Source: Acidobacteriota bacterium
GTDB lineage: Bacteria > Acidobacteriota > Thermoanaerobaculia > UBA5066
NCBI GenBank assembly: GCA_016789625.1
Contig: JAEUQS010000734.1
Span: 1-10,149 of the forward strand
Direction: 5' to 3'
DNA length: 10,149 nt
The translations under genes were made by a program, and so were the position numbers. This document shows, piece after piece, positions 1-5,895 of the stretch; position 1 is the stretch's first letter, and every line of letters begins with the position of its first letter. Under the pieces are notes generated by a model. It worked only from the letters and a program-made list of their open reading frames with translations. It searched no databases and was not told where the DNA came from.

Positions 1-40
1 ATCCTGGGGGTTTCTCGATCCCCCCAGGCCCCCCACGGGA
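1..40 (-). repeat. Dispersed G/C-run hairpin repeat, inverted copy
   Basis: Positions 1-34 are the exact reverse complement of part of the repeat units at 2587-2690; similarity continues to about 40 with a C-to-A change at 35 and a shorter C run. The copy may extend left beyond the window. It contains an 8-bp inverted repeat, CCTGGGGG (3-10) and CCCCCAGG (21-28), around a 10-nt loop. It lies 12 bp past the histidine kinase stop codon, where the hairpin could act as a transcript end, although no T tract follows. Its orientation is opposite to that of the tandem pair upstream of folK. Confidence 0.85.
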
Positions 41-52
41 CCGGACTGAATT

Positions 53-2062
53 TCAGCGGCCTTCGGCCCCCTGCGGCGTGGGAACGGTGAACCACACGCG
101 CGTGCCGGTTCCGCCCGAGCCCGCGTCGATGCCGATCGCGCCGCCCATGGCCTCCACGAGGAGCCGCGTGATGGGGAGGCCGAGCCCGGTTCCTCCGAAC
201 CGGCGCGTCGTGCCGGCATCGGCCTGGATGAATTTCTCGAAGACCTCGGCCCGCTTCTCGGCCGGGATGCCGATGCCCGTGTCCTCGACCTCGAAGAGCA
301 GCTTGCGGCGCCCGTCGCTCGTCCTCACGCGCACCGTGACGCTCCCCTCGCTCGTGAACTTGATGGAGTTGTTCGCGAGGTTGACGAGCACCTGGCGGAG
401 CCGCACGCGGTCGGCGCGCACGTGGGGGAGCCCGTCGGGCACCTGGACGTCGAGCCTCAGCCCCTTCTGCGCGGCCAGCGACTCGACGATCTTCCTCACG
501 TCCTCCACGACGTCCTGCGCGTCGAGAGTCTCGGGCTGGAGCTCGACCTTGCCGGCCTCGAGCTTGGCGAGGTCCAGGACGTCGTTGATGAGCGTGAGGA
601 GGTGCCGAGACGAGTGCAGCACCTGATCGAGGAACACGTGGGACTCCTCTTCGGTGTCCGCGTGTCCGTCGCGTACGAGCTGGGTGAGGCCGATGATGGA
701 GTTCAGCGGCGTGCGGAGCTCGTGGGATACGTTGGTGAGGAACTCGTCCTTGCTGCGCGAGGCCGTGGCCAGCTCCTCGGCTCGTTTCTTGAGCTCCTGG
801 TTCAGGCGGTGGAGCTCGGCGGTGCGGGCCTCGACGCGCTCCTCGAGCGATTTCTTGGACCGCTCGAGCTCGGCGTGAGAGGAGCGAAGGCTCTCGAGCG
901 ACGTGACGAGGGCGGTCCCGAGCGCGCCGATCTCGTCCTGCCGCTGGATTCTCGGGGGTGTCGCCGAGAGATCGCCTCCGCCGACCCTTCTCGCGTACTC
1001 GAGGAGGTCGGTGAGGTCCCGTCGCGTCTGCCGGAGCGCGGGCAGGAGGACGAGCGCCGTCGCGAGGACTCCGGCGAGCGCGGTCGCCGAGAGGAGCGCC
1101 ATCGGGAGGCGGATGCCGTGCGACCGCCCGGAGCGGGGCAGGGCCGCGGCCACGAGAAAGGACGGAAGAGGAGGCGAAAGGCGCGCGCCCCGCACGAGAT
1201 GAGAGGAGGTCGTCGCGGCGAGGGTTTCCCCGGCGGCTGTCAGCAGCGGCGAGAAGACCGGGTCTTCCGACAACGCGAGAGAGCGCCCGCGCAGGGGCAC
1301 CGGCCGTCCCGCCGGATCGAAGGCCGCGCGGATCACGCCGTCTCCGGGGTTCGGATCGAGCGCGGTCGTGAGGTCCTCGAGCGCGAAGAGAACCTGGAGG
1401 ACACCGGCACCCTCGGGCAGGGCGACGGCCACGGAGAAGAGGTCGGGAGCGAGCTTGTAGCCCGGACCCGGGAGCGTGACCTCGACCCCGTTTCTCGCCG
1501 CTCCCTTCCACCAGCTCTCGACGGCGGCCACGGCCGCGCCGGCGGGCCGCGTGCCGGCGACGTGGATGCCGTTGGCTTCGGTGAGGAACGCGGCCTTTGC
1601 CGAAGGGCCGTACGGGAGGGCCGAGGCGAGGACCTTCGCCGCCTCGCCGCCGGGGTCGAGGACGAGGGAGGGCGCCAGCTTCTGATCCAGGACGGCGCGT
1701 TCGCCGTCGGTGAAGGGCAGCCGCGCTCTCGTGACGGTGCTCTTCCGCGCGTTCTGCTGGATCGCCGGGTCCGCGGCGAGAGCCCGCACGAACGCGATGC
1801 GATCCGAGAGCGCGCGGGAGAACGCGTTCTGTGCGGCGCGGCGCGCGTCGTCGGCGCGGTCTCCGGCACCCCTCGCGGCAGATCGTTCGAGGAAGACGAA
1901 CGCGACGAGCGCGGTCACGAGGAGGCTGAGGATCACCGTACCGAGGAGGGCGGGAGCGAGCGCGCCCGCGAATTCCTTCGTGGGGACTGGAAGGAGCCGC
2001 AACGCGGAGACCCGGCGGATCCCGCTCGCGCCGCTCGACGACGTCCTCTTGCTGTCGGGCAC
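53..2062 (-). CDS. Membrane sensor histidine kinase with Cache-like extracytoplasmic domain
   Basis: A 669-aa orphan sensor kinase. A membrane helix at about 34-58 is followed by an extracytoplasmic region of about 260 residues that looks like a double Cache domain (the ESWW..A...G stretch is typical), a second helix at about 319-343, a HAMP linker (ending in DEIGALG), and a coiled coil. The HisKA domain has the H-box SHELRTPLN with phospho-acceptor His447, and the ATPase domain has N box LANNSIKF, G1 DTGIGIP, F box FEKFIQAD and G2 GGTGLGLP. All catalytic boxes are intact. No receiver domain is fused, and no response regulator lies in the window, so partner and ligand are unknown. The start taken is GTG at 2060-2062, 10 bp after the folK stop; no Shine-Dalgarno is visible, and an in-frame TTG some 20 codons later is an alternative. 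It is probably co-transcribed with folK. The family is certain, the signal sensed is not. Confidence 0.95.
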   Translation of the reverse strand: MPDSKRTSSSGASGIRRVSALRLLPVPTKEFAGALAPALLGTVILSLLVTALVAFVFLERSAARGAGDRADDARRAAQNAFSRALSDRIAFVRALAADPAIQQNARKSTVTRARLPFTDGERAVLDQKLAPSLVLDPGGEAAKVLASALPYGPSAKAAFLTEANGIHVAGTRPAGAAVAAVESWWKGAARNGVEVTLPGPGYKLAPDLFSVAVALPEGAGVLQVLFALEDLTTALDPNPGDGVIRAAFDPAGRPVPLRGRSLALSEDPVFSPLLTAAGETLAATTSSHLVRGARLSPPLPSFLVAAALPRSGRSHGIRLPMALLSATALAGVLATALVLLPALRQTRRDLTDLLEYARRVGGGDLSATPPRIQRQDEIGALGTALVTSLESLRSSHAELERSKKSLEERVEARTAELHRLNQELKKRAEELATASRSKDEFLTNVSHELRTPLNSIIGLTQLVRDGHADTEEESHVFLDQVLHSSRHLLTLINDVLDLAKLEAGKVELQPETLDAQDVVEDVRKIVESLAAQKGLRLDVQVPDGLPHVRADRVRLRQVLVNLANNSIKFTSEGSVTVRVRTSDGRRKLLFEVEDTGIGIPAEKRAEVFEKFIQADAGTTRRFGGTGLGLPITRLLVEAMGGAIGIDAGSGGTGTRVWFTVPTPQGAEGR

Positions 2063-2072
2063 TGCGATCAGT

Positions 2073-2588
2073 TTAGGTCAGCCGGGCGGTGAGCCGCCGA
2101 ACCCGTGCCGGCGGCGCTTCACGGAGGAGCCGTCTCACGGTCCGCTCGAGCCCGGGGACCACGCGCGCGGGAGCGAGCTCGGCGAGAGGCTCCAGAACGA
2201 ACCGGCGTTCGGCAAGCCGGGGATGCGGTATCACGAGCCGCGGAGTCTCGATCTGCCGGTTGCCGTAGAGCAGGACGTCGAGATCGAGAGTCCGGGGGGA
2301 CCAGCGCGGCGCGGGGACGCGACCCGCCTGCCGCTCGAGCTCCTTCAGCGCGAGAAGGAGATCGAGCGGCGAGCGCCGGGTTCGAAGCGTCACGACGGCG
2401 TTGAGATAGTTGGGCTGCGCCGGTGCACCGGGTGCCACGACGGCTGCAGTCTCGTAGATCGACGACGCGCCGGTGACGGTTCCGAGGTACCCGAGACGGA
2501 CGACGCACCGCCGAAGAGTCGCGAGGCGGTCACCCAGGTTCGTGCCAAGCCCGATCGCGACGAATGTCGGCCGATCCGATCCGGCTCT
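2073..2588 (-). CDS. folK: 2-amino-4-hydroxy-6-hydroxymethyldihydropteridine pyrophosphokinase (HPPK)
   Basis: FolK transfers pyrophosphate from ATP to 6-hydroxymethyl-7,8-dihydropterin, the step before dihydropteroate synthase in folate synthesis, in the cytosol. The core runs from FVAIGLGTNLGDR through PNYLNAVV, the signature RWSPRTLDLDVLLYG (with the paired Mg-binding aspartates LDLD) and IPHPRLAERRFVLEPL, and ends at TAA 2073-2075; about 165 residues is normal for the family. The start is a problem. FolK should begin just before the FVAIG strand, at about 2570-2588, but no in-frame ATG, GTG or TTG lies between the core and the repeats. The frame stays open through both repeat units back to a GTG at 2859-2861 inside the upstream gene, which would give a 262-aa product with a low-complexity extension. 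The left boundary given is the repeat edge, not an identified start. The protein may use a non-standard codon, be coupled by frameshift, or contain a homopolymer error. Confidence 0.88.
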   Translation of the reverse strand, partial: RAGSDRPTFVAIGLGTNLGDRLATLRRCVVRLGYLGTVTGASSIYETAAVVAPGAPAQPNYLNAVVTLRTRRSPLDLLLALKELERQAGRVPAPRWSPRTLDLDVLLYGNRQIETPRLVIPHPRLAERRFVLEPLAELAPARVVPGLERTVRRLLREAPPARVRRLTARLT

Positions 2589-2690
2589 CTCTCCCCGGGG
2601 GGGGCCTGGGGGGATCGAGAAACCCCCAGGATCACTCGGGCTCTCTCCCCGGGGGGGGCCTGGGGGGATCGAGAAACCCCCAGGATCACT
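2587..2690. repeat. Tandem pair of 50-bp G/C-run hairpin repeats, period 54
   Basis: Units 2587-2636 and 2641-2690 are identical over 50 bp and separated by CGGG. Each has a C4G8 tract, then the inverted repeat CCTGGGGG / CCCCCAGG around a 10-nt loop (stems 2605-2612 with 2623-2630, and 2659-2666 with 2677-2684), and ends ATCACT. Just outside the identical part the CT run differs: four CT steps before the C4 in the folK-proximal unit, three in the other. A partial inverted copy lies at 1-40. The array overlaps the last two bases of the stop codon of the zinc-ribbon gene and reaches to within about ten codons of the folK core. The 54-bp period keeps all reading frames unchanged. It resembles a REP-like intergenic element, but I do not recognise a named family. 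Confidence 0.93.
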
Positions 2691-3015
2691 AGTAGTCGTC
2701 TTCGGACGCGTCCGTCGCCTCGAGGCCCGGCGAGTCGAGCGGCAGCTCCTCGTCGTCGGAGATCGCCTTGACCGGGAGGTCTTCCGGCTCGACGCCGATG
2801 TCGTCCTCGTCGCGGTTGCGATCGAAGAGATCCGGATCGCCGAATTCGTCCCGCTTGGCACGACGCGCCGCCTGCAGCATCACCGGCGAATTCGCCGTCG
2901 GGGGAGCCTCTTTCTGATCCGCACCGCACTTCGGGCACAGCACCGGAGTCTTCCTGAGGTCGTAGAACTTCGTGCCGCAGCGAAAGCACTCGTGTTTCAG
3001 TCCAAGTTCGGGCAT
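2689..3015 (-). CDS. FYDLN-family (TIGR02300-like) acidic zinc-ribbon protein
   Basis: A 108-aa soluble protein of unknown function. The N-terminal third is a four-cysteine zinc ribbon: CFRCG, then the family hallmark FYDL, then CPKCG. The rest is low-complexity and increasingly acidic, ending in ASEDDY, as in the FYDLN acid-domain family known from Alphaproteobacteria, Deltaproteobacteria and relatives. The ATG at 3013-3015 has a strong GAGGAG Shine-Dalgarno (3020-3025) four bases upstream and a good promoter at 3038-3066, so the start is well supported. It is the first gene of the minus-strand unit and is divergent from tgt. Its TAG stop (2689-2691) overlaps the first repeat unit. The zinc-ribbon/acidic-tail layout suggests interaction with nucleic-acid-binding or ribosomal partners, but that is only inference. 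Confidence 0.9.
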   Translation of the reverse strand: MPELGLKHECFRCGTKFYDLRKTPVLCPKCGADQKEAPPTANSPVMLQAARRAKRDEFGDPDLFDRNRDEDDIGVEPEDLPVKAISDDEELPLDSPGLEATDASEDDY

Positions 3016-3019
3016 TCAG

Positions 3020-3025
3020 CTCCTC
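3020..3025 (-). promoter_or_regulatory. Shine-Dalgarno of the zinc-ribbon gene
   Basis: GAGGAG on the minus strand, four bases before the ATG at 3013-3015. It fixes the start of the 108-aa protein. Confidence 0.8.
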
Positions 3026-3037
3026 AAAAGCCGGCGG

Positions 3038-3066
3038 AACATAGCATCGGGTTTCGAGAGGGTCAA
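3038..3066 (-). promoter_or_regulatory. Sigma70-type promoter for the zinc-ribbon/folK/kinase unit
   Basis: On the minus strand the -35 box TTGACC (3061-3066) is separated by exactly 17 bp from the -10 box TATGTT (3038-3043), which is preceded by TGC, an extended -10 element. Transcription should start near 3031, giving a short leader that holds the GAGGAG ribosome site. This is the best-formed promoter in the window. Confidence 0.75.
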
Positions 3067-3077
3067 CGTCGAACGCA

Positions 3078-3093
3078 GCACCGGGCCCGGTGC
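3078..3093. promoter_or_regulatory. 16-bp perfect palindrome between divergent genes, candidate operator
   Basis: GCACCGGGCCCGGTGC reads identically on both strands with no mismatch. It starts 12 bp upstream of the -35 box of the zinc-ribbon promoter and ends 60 bp before the tgt ATG, a position suited to a dimeric regulator acting on both transcription units. No regulator is encoded in the window, so the binding protein is unknown. Chance palindromes are commoner in GC-rich DNA, hence the moderate confidence in function. Confidence 0.45.
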
Positions 3094-3138
3094 AAACGGC
3101 GCTCCCGGGACGCTGTTTCGCAGGGCTTCGTCGGGACC

Positions 3139-3144
3139 TACACT
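3139..3144 (+). promoter_or_regulatory. Possible -10 box of tgt
   Basis: TACACT, matching TATAAT at four of six positions, lies nine bases before the tgt ATG, and no Shine-Dalgarno is seen. If it is the -10 box, the transcript would start almost at the ATG and be leaderless. No convincing -35 box is present. Confidence 0.35.
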
Positions 3145-3153
3145 CCGCGGCCC

Positions 3154-4293
3154 ATGCTGAGCTTCACCGTTCTGAACGAGGAAGGCGCTTCGCGACGAGG
3201 GCGCCTCGTCCTCGATCACGGAACGGTCGAGACCCCGGCGTTCATGCCCGTCGGCACCGCGGGTACGGTGAAGGCCGTCCGCTTCAGCGACGTCTCGGCC
3301 GCCGGCGCGCAGATCGTGCTCGCGAACACGTATCACCTGATGCTGCGGCCGGGAGGGGATCTGATCCGCAAGCTGGGCGGGCTCCACGCGTTCACGTCGT
3401 GGACCCATCCGATCCTCACGGACTCGGGCGGCTACCAGGTGATGTCTCTCGCGGGCAACCGCAAGCTCACCGAGGACGGCGTGGTCTTCCGCAGCCACAT
3501 CGACGGCACGCCGCATCTCCTCACGCCCGAGCGCGCGGTCGCGCTGCAGCTCGGAGACTTCGGCGTCGACATCGCGATGGTGCTCGACGAGTGCACCGGG
3601 TATCCCGCGACGGAGAAGGAAGCGCGCGCGTCGATGGAGCTCACGCACCGGTGGGCCCGCCGCGCGCTCGAGGCGAGAGCCCGCAACGAGGGCGGCGTCG
3701 CCGAACGGGGCGCGCTCTTCGGGATCGTGCAGGGGGGCATGTTCGAGTCGCTTCGCGCCGAAAGCGCCGGCGTGCTCGGTGCGCTCCCGTTCGACGGCAC
3801 CGCGTGCGGAGGCCTCTCGGTGGGGGAGCCCAAGCCCCTCATGCGCGCGATGGTCGAGCTCTCGGGGCCGCTCCTCCCCCGGCTCAAGCCGCGCTACCTC
3901 ATGGGCGTCGGCCGCATGGACGATCTCGTGCACGCCGTGATGCACGGCTTCGACATGTTCGATTGCGTGCTGCCCACCCGAGCGGCGCGCCACGGGACCC
4001 TCTTCACGAAAGACGGCCCGCTCGTGATCAAGCAGGCGCGTTACCGCGAGGACGCCGCGCCGCCCGAGGCCGACTGTCCGTGCCCCACGTGCCGCACGCA
4101 CTCGCGGGCCTATCTGAGGCATCTCTTCACGCTCGGCGAGCCCACCGCGGCGACGCTCCTCACGGTACACAATCTCTTCGCCGTTCTTGACTTGATGCAG
4201 CGAATCCGTGAGGCTGTCGAAGAGGGCCGTTTCGCGGCGTTCGCCCGGGCGACGCTCGCGCGCCTCTCGCCGGAATCCCCATCTCGCGAATAA
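3154..4293 (+). CDS. tgt: tRNA-guanine transglycosylase (queuine tRNA-ribosyltransferase)
   Basis: Tgt replaces guanine at position 34 of GUN-anticodon tRNAs (Asp, Asn, His, Tyr) with preQ1 in queuosine synthesis. The product is 379 aa, close to the E. coli enzyme. Visible landmarks are ANTYHLMLRPG; the base-recognition motif TDSGGYQ with Asp90; FGIVQGG; GGLSVGEP; the nucleophile in DMFDCVLPTR, Asp270; and the zinc site Cys308, Cys310, Cys313 and His339. The zinc ligands keep the exact spacing of E. coli (302/304/307/333). The start at ATG 3154 gives MLSFTVLNEEG, where family members begin; the frame is open further upstream, but that part has no family similarity. yajC follows after 15 bp, the usual tgt-yajC arrangement. 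The enzyme looks complete and active. Confidence 0.98.
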   Translation: MLSFTVLNEEGASRRGRLVLDHGTVETPAFMPVGTAGTVKAVRFSDVSAAGAQIVLANTYHLMLRPGGDLIRKLGGLHAFTSWTHPILTDSGGYQVMSLAGNRKLTEDGVVFRSHIDGTPHLLTPERAVALQLGDFGVDIAMVLDECTGYPATEKEARASMELTHRWARRALEARARNEGGVAERGALFGIVQGGMFESLRAESAGVLGALPFDGTACGGLSVGEPKPLMRAMVELSGPLLPRLKPRYLMGVGRMDDLVHAVMHGFDMFDCVLPTRAARHGTLFTKDGPLVIKQARYREDAAPPEADCPCPTCRTHSRAYLRHLFTLGEPTAATLLTVHNLFAVLDLMQRIREAVEEGRFAAFARATLARLSPESPSRE

Positions 4294-4308
4294 AGGAAGA
4301 CTCGATCC

Positions 4309-4641
4309 ATGATTCCTTGGCTTCTCCAGGCGCCTCCGGCGCCCTCGACCGTTCAGACGCTTCTCGGGTTCGTGCCCATGCTGCTCGTCGTGGGCATCTT
4401 CTGGTTCATCGTGATCGCGCCGATGCGCAAGCAGCAGAAGCAGACGCAGGAGATGCTCAAGAGCCTCAAGAAGGGCGACAAGGTGCTCACCTCGGGGGGC
4501 ATCTACGGCACCGTGGCGCAGATCGAGGAGGGGAGCTCGATCGTCTGGGTCAAGATCGCCGACACCCTCAAGGTGAAGATGTCGCGGAGCGCGATCACGG
4601 CCATCGTCGCGGACGGCGGCGAGGACAAGAAAGAGAGCTAG
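4309..4641 (+). CDS. yajC: Preprotein translocase subunit YajC
   Basis: A small inner-membrane protein of 110 aa that associates with SecDF and the SecYEG translocon. It has one membrane helix at about residues 20-42 (FVPMLLVVGIFWFIVIAPMR), a basic KQQKQTQ stretch, then the conserved cytosolic beta domain LKKGDKVLTSGGIYGTV, WVKIADTLKVKMSRSAI. The ATG at 4309 is preceded by an AAGGAAG ribosome site with suitable spacing just after the tgt stop, so translation with tgt as one operon is likely. The usual next gene, secD, is here displaced by more than 4 kb. Length and layout are typical. Confidence 0.97.
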   Translation: MIPWLLQAPPAPSTVQTLLGFVPMLLVVGIFWFIVIAPMRKQQKQTQEMLKSLKKGDKVLTSGGIYGTVAQIEEGSSIVWVKIADTLKVKMSRSAITAIVADGGEDKKES

Positions 4642-4658
4642 GGCTCCGAAGGGAGCCC
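4641..4658 (+). terminator. Hairpin at the end of yajC, possible terminator or attenuator
   Basis: GGGCTCC (4641-4647) pairs perfectly with GGAGCCC (4652-4658) around a four-base loop. The first base of the stem is the last base of the yajC stop codon. No T tract follows, so it is not a classical intrinsic terminator. It could partly end the tgt-yajC transcript or protect its 3' end before the nuclease cassette. Confidence 0.45.
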
Positions 4659-4670
4659 CGCTCTCCGTCG

Positions 4671-4676
4671 CATACT
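4671..4676 (+). promoter_or_regulatory. Possible -10 box of the nuclease/ATPase cassette
   Basis: CATACT lies ten bases before the ATG at 4687, and no Shine-Dalgarno is present. The layout resembles that before tgt (TACACT, nine bases before the ATG). There is no recognisable -35 box, so this is weak. Confidence 0.25.
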
Positions 4677-4686
4677 CGGGATCCAC

Positions 4687-5895
4687 ATGAGCGAAGCGGC
4701 CGAGGTCGTGTTCCTGCAGACCTCCGACTGGCACGTCGGGTCCGCCCTCCGGCGAGGGCCCTTCGTGCCACCGTCGCCGCTCGCCGAGGAACGCCGCGCG
4801 GAGATGGACGGCGCTCCCGAGAGGGCCGTCGCCGCGGCGCGCGAGGCCGGTGTGCACGCGCTCCTCGTGCCCGGAGACCTGTGGGATGCCGAGAGCCTCG
4901 GCGCCGACGTCCTCCACCGGATGCTCGAGGCGTTCGCGTCCTTCGACGGACCCGTCTTCATCGCTCCGGGGAACCACGACTTCGCGGGCCCCGGCGGTTT
5001 CTACGACCCGCACGTCTTGCGCGTTCTCGGGATGCGCTCCTGGCCCGAGAACGTTCACGTGTTCCGCGATCCGGAGTTTCGCACCGTGAGGTTTCCCGGG
5101 CGGGACGACGTGTCCCTCACGGGCCGCGCCTTCCTGTCTCCGGCGGTCGTCGAGGAGCGGCCCTTCGCGTCGCTGCCGCGGCCCGTGGAAGGGCGTCTCA
5201 ACGTGCTGATGGTGCACGGCTCGTACGAGTCCTACGGCGGCAGCGACCGGCCGTCGGGCAAGAAGCGCACGGCGCCGTTCTCGAGAGAGGAGCTCCTTGC
5301 CGCGGGCTACGACTGGGTCGCGCTCGGCCACCACCATCACCTCTCGGTCGTGGAGGATGACGACGGGGTCCCGCGCGCGGCGTACTCGGGATCGCCCACC
5401 GGGCGCGGGGCCGACGAATGCGGTCCGCGCTATTTCCTGAGGGTCGCGCTCGCCACCGGAGCTCCCCCCGACGTTCGGCTCGTGCCCGCCGATCACCGGG
5501 TGCTCCACGAGCTGTCGCTGGACGTCACGGGGCTGGAAGGCCCCGGGCTCGCGAGCTCTCTCGTCGAGCTGCTCGACGACGCGGGCGTTTCCCCGCGCGA
5601 TTTCGTGAACGTGACCTTCACGGGGCATGTGCCGCACGGCGCGAGGCCCCTCGCGGCGCTCGCCAACCTGGGGACGCGCGCCGCGCACGTTTCCGGGCGC
5701 GACCGGTCGCGGCCGCCCCTGCCCCCGGAGTCGTCGCTGCGCACGGCCGAGGAGCGCTTCGTGACCGACCTCCTCTCACGGCTCGCCAGCGCCGAGGACG
5801 AGAGGTCCCGACGGGTTCTCGAGCTCGCGCTGGCTCTCGGACGGGACGCCCTCTCGGGGCGCGAGCTCCTGCCGCCCGAGCCGGAGGCCCTCTGA
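4687..5895 (+). CDS. SbcD/Mre11-type metallophosphoesterase, YhaO-like DNA nuclease
   Basis: A 402-aa calcineurin-like phosphoesterase of the Mre11/SbcD DNA exonuclease group. All metal-binding motifs are present in order: SDWHVG (Asp14, His16), GDLWD (Asp64), GNHD (Asn96, His97), MVHGSY (His177) and GHHHH (His215, His217). In this family these bind two Mn ions and cut DNA ends. The C-terminal part (about 270-402) has no catalytic motif and probably forms the capping and ATPase-binding region. The gene ends TGA at 5893-5895, overlapping the start of the ATPase gene, so the two are coupled and likely form one complex, as SbcCD does. No signal peptide or membrane helix is seen. The length fits the Bacillus YhaO type (about 400 aa). 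It starts at ATG 4687, without a clear ribosome site. The substrate cannot be read from sequence. Confidence 0.92.
   Translation: MSEAAEVVFLQTSDWHVGSALRRGPFVPPSPLAEERRAEMDGAPERAVAAAREAGVHALLVPGDLWDAESLGADVLHRMLEAFASFDGPVFIAPGNHDFAGPGGFYDPHVLRVLGMRSWPENVHVFRDPEFRTVRFPGRDDVSLTGRAFLSPAVVEERPFASLPRPVEGRLNVLMVHGSYESYGGSDRPSGKKRTAPFSREELLAAGYDWVALGHHHHLSVVEDDDGVPRAAYSGSPTGRGADECGPRYFLRVALATGAPPDVRLVPADHRVLHELSLDVTGLEGPGLASSLVELLDDAGVSPRDFVNVTFTGHVPHGARPLAALANLGTRAAHVSGRDRSRPPLPPESSLRTAEERFVTDLLSRLASAEDERSRRVLELALALGRDALSGRELLPPEPEAL
5883..5887 (+). promoter_or_regulatory. Shine-Dalgarno supporting a CTG start of the ATPase gene
   Basis: GGAGG lies four bases before CTG 5892-5894, inside the last codons of the nuclease gene. 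No ATG, GTG or TTG in this frame lies between it and the conserved N-terminal strand of the ATPase. The site therefore decides in favour of CTG. Confidence 0.6.

Noticed and set aside
422..2092. 556-codon plus-strand frame opposite the histidine kinase
   Set aside because: The kinase on the minus strand has all catalytic boxes; this frame is Arg/Glu-rich and low complexity with no motif.
2597..2667. G-quadruplex formed by the four G runs of the repeat pair
   Set aside because: The runs are split by a loop of about 37 bases between units, so an ordinary intramolecular quadruplex is not supported; the hairpin is the simpler structure.
2587..2690. Tandem units considered as a CRISPR array
   Set aside because: Only two units, separated by 4 bp, with no spacers of normal length and no cas genes.
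2473..3153. N-terminal extension of tgt upstream through the divergent gene and the repeats
   Set aside because: The part before ATG 3154 has no Tgt similarity and overlaps the zinc-ribbon gene, which has its own promoter and ribosome site.
3016..5688. 890-codon open frame on the minus strand opposite tgt, yajC and the nuclease gene
   Set aside because: It is an antisense shadow of three clear plus-strand genes. GC-rich codon use removes stops from the complementary frame; the translation is Arg/Glu/His-rich with no recognisable domain.
5418..5891. N-terminal extension of the ATPase frame back into the nuclease gene
   Set aside because: The translated extension is Arg/Ala-rich and unlike any SbcC/YhaN N terminus; the family N terminus begins at RIERIRIEGF.
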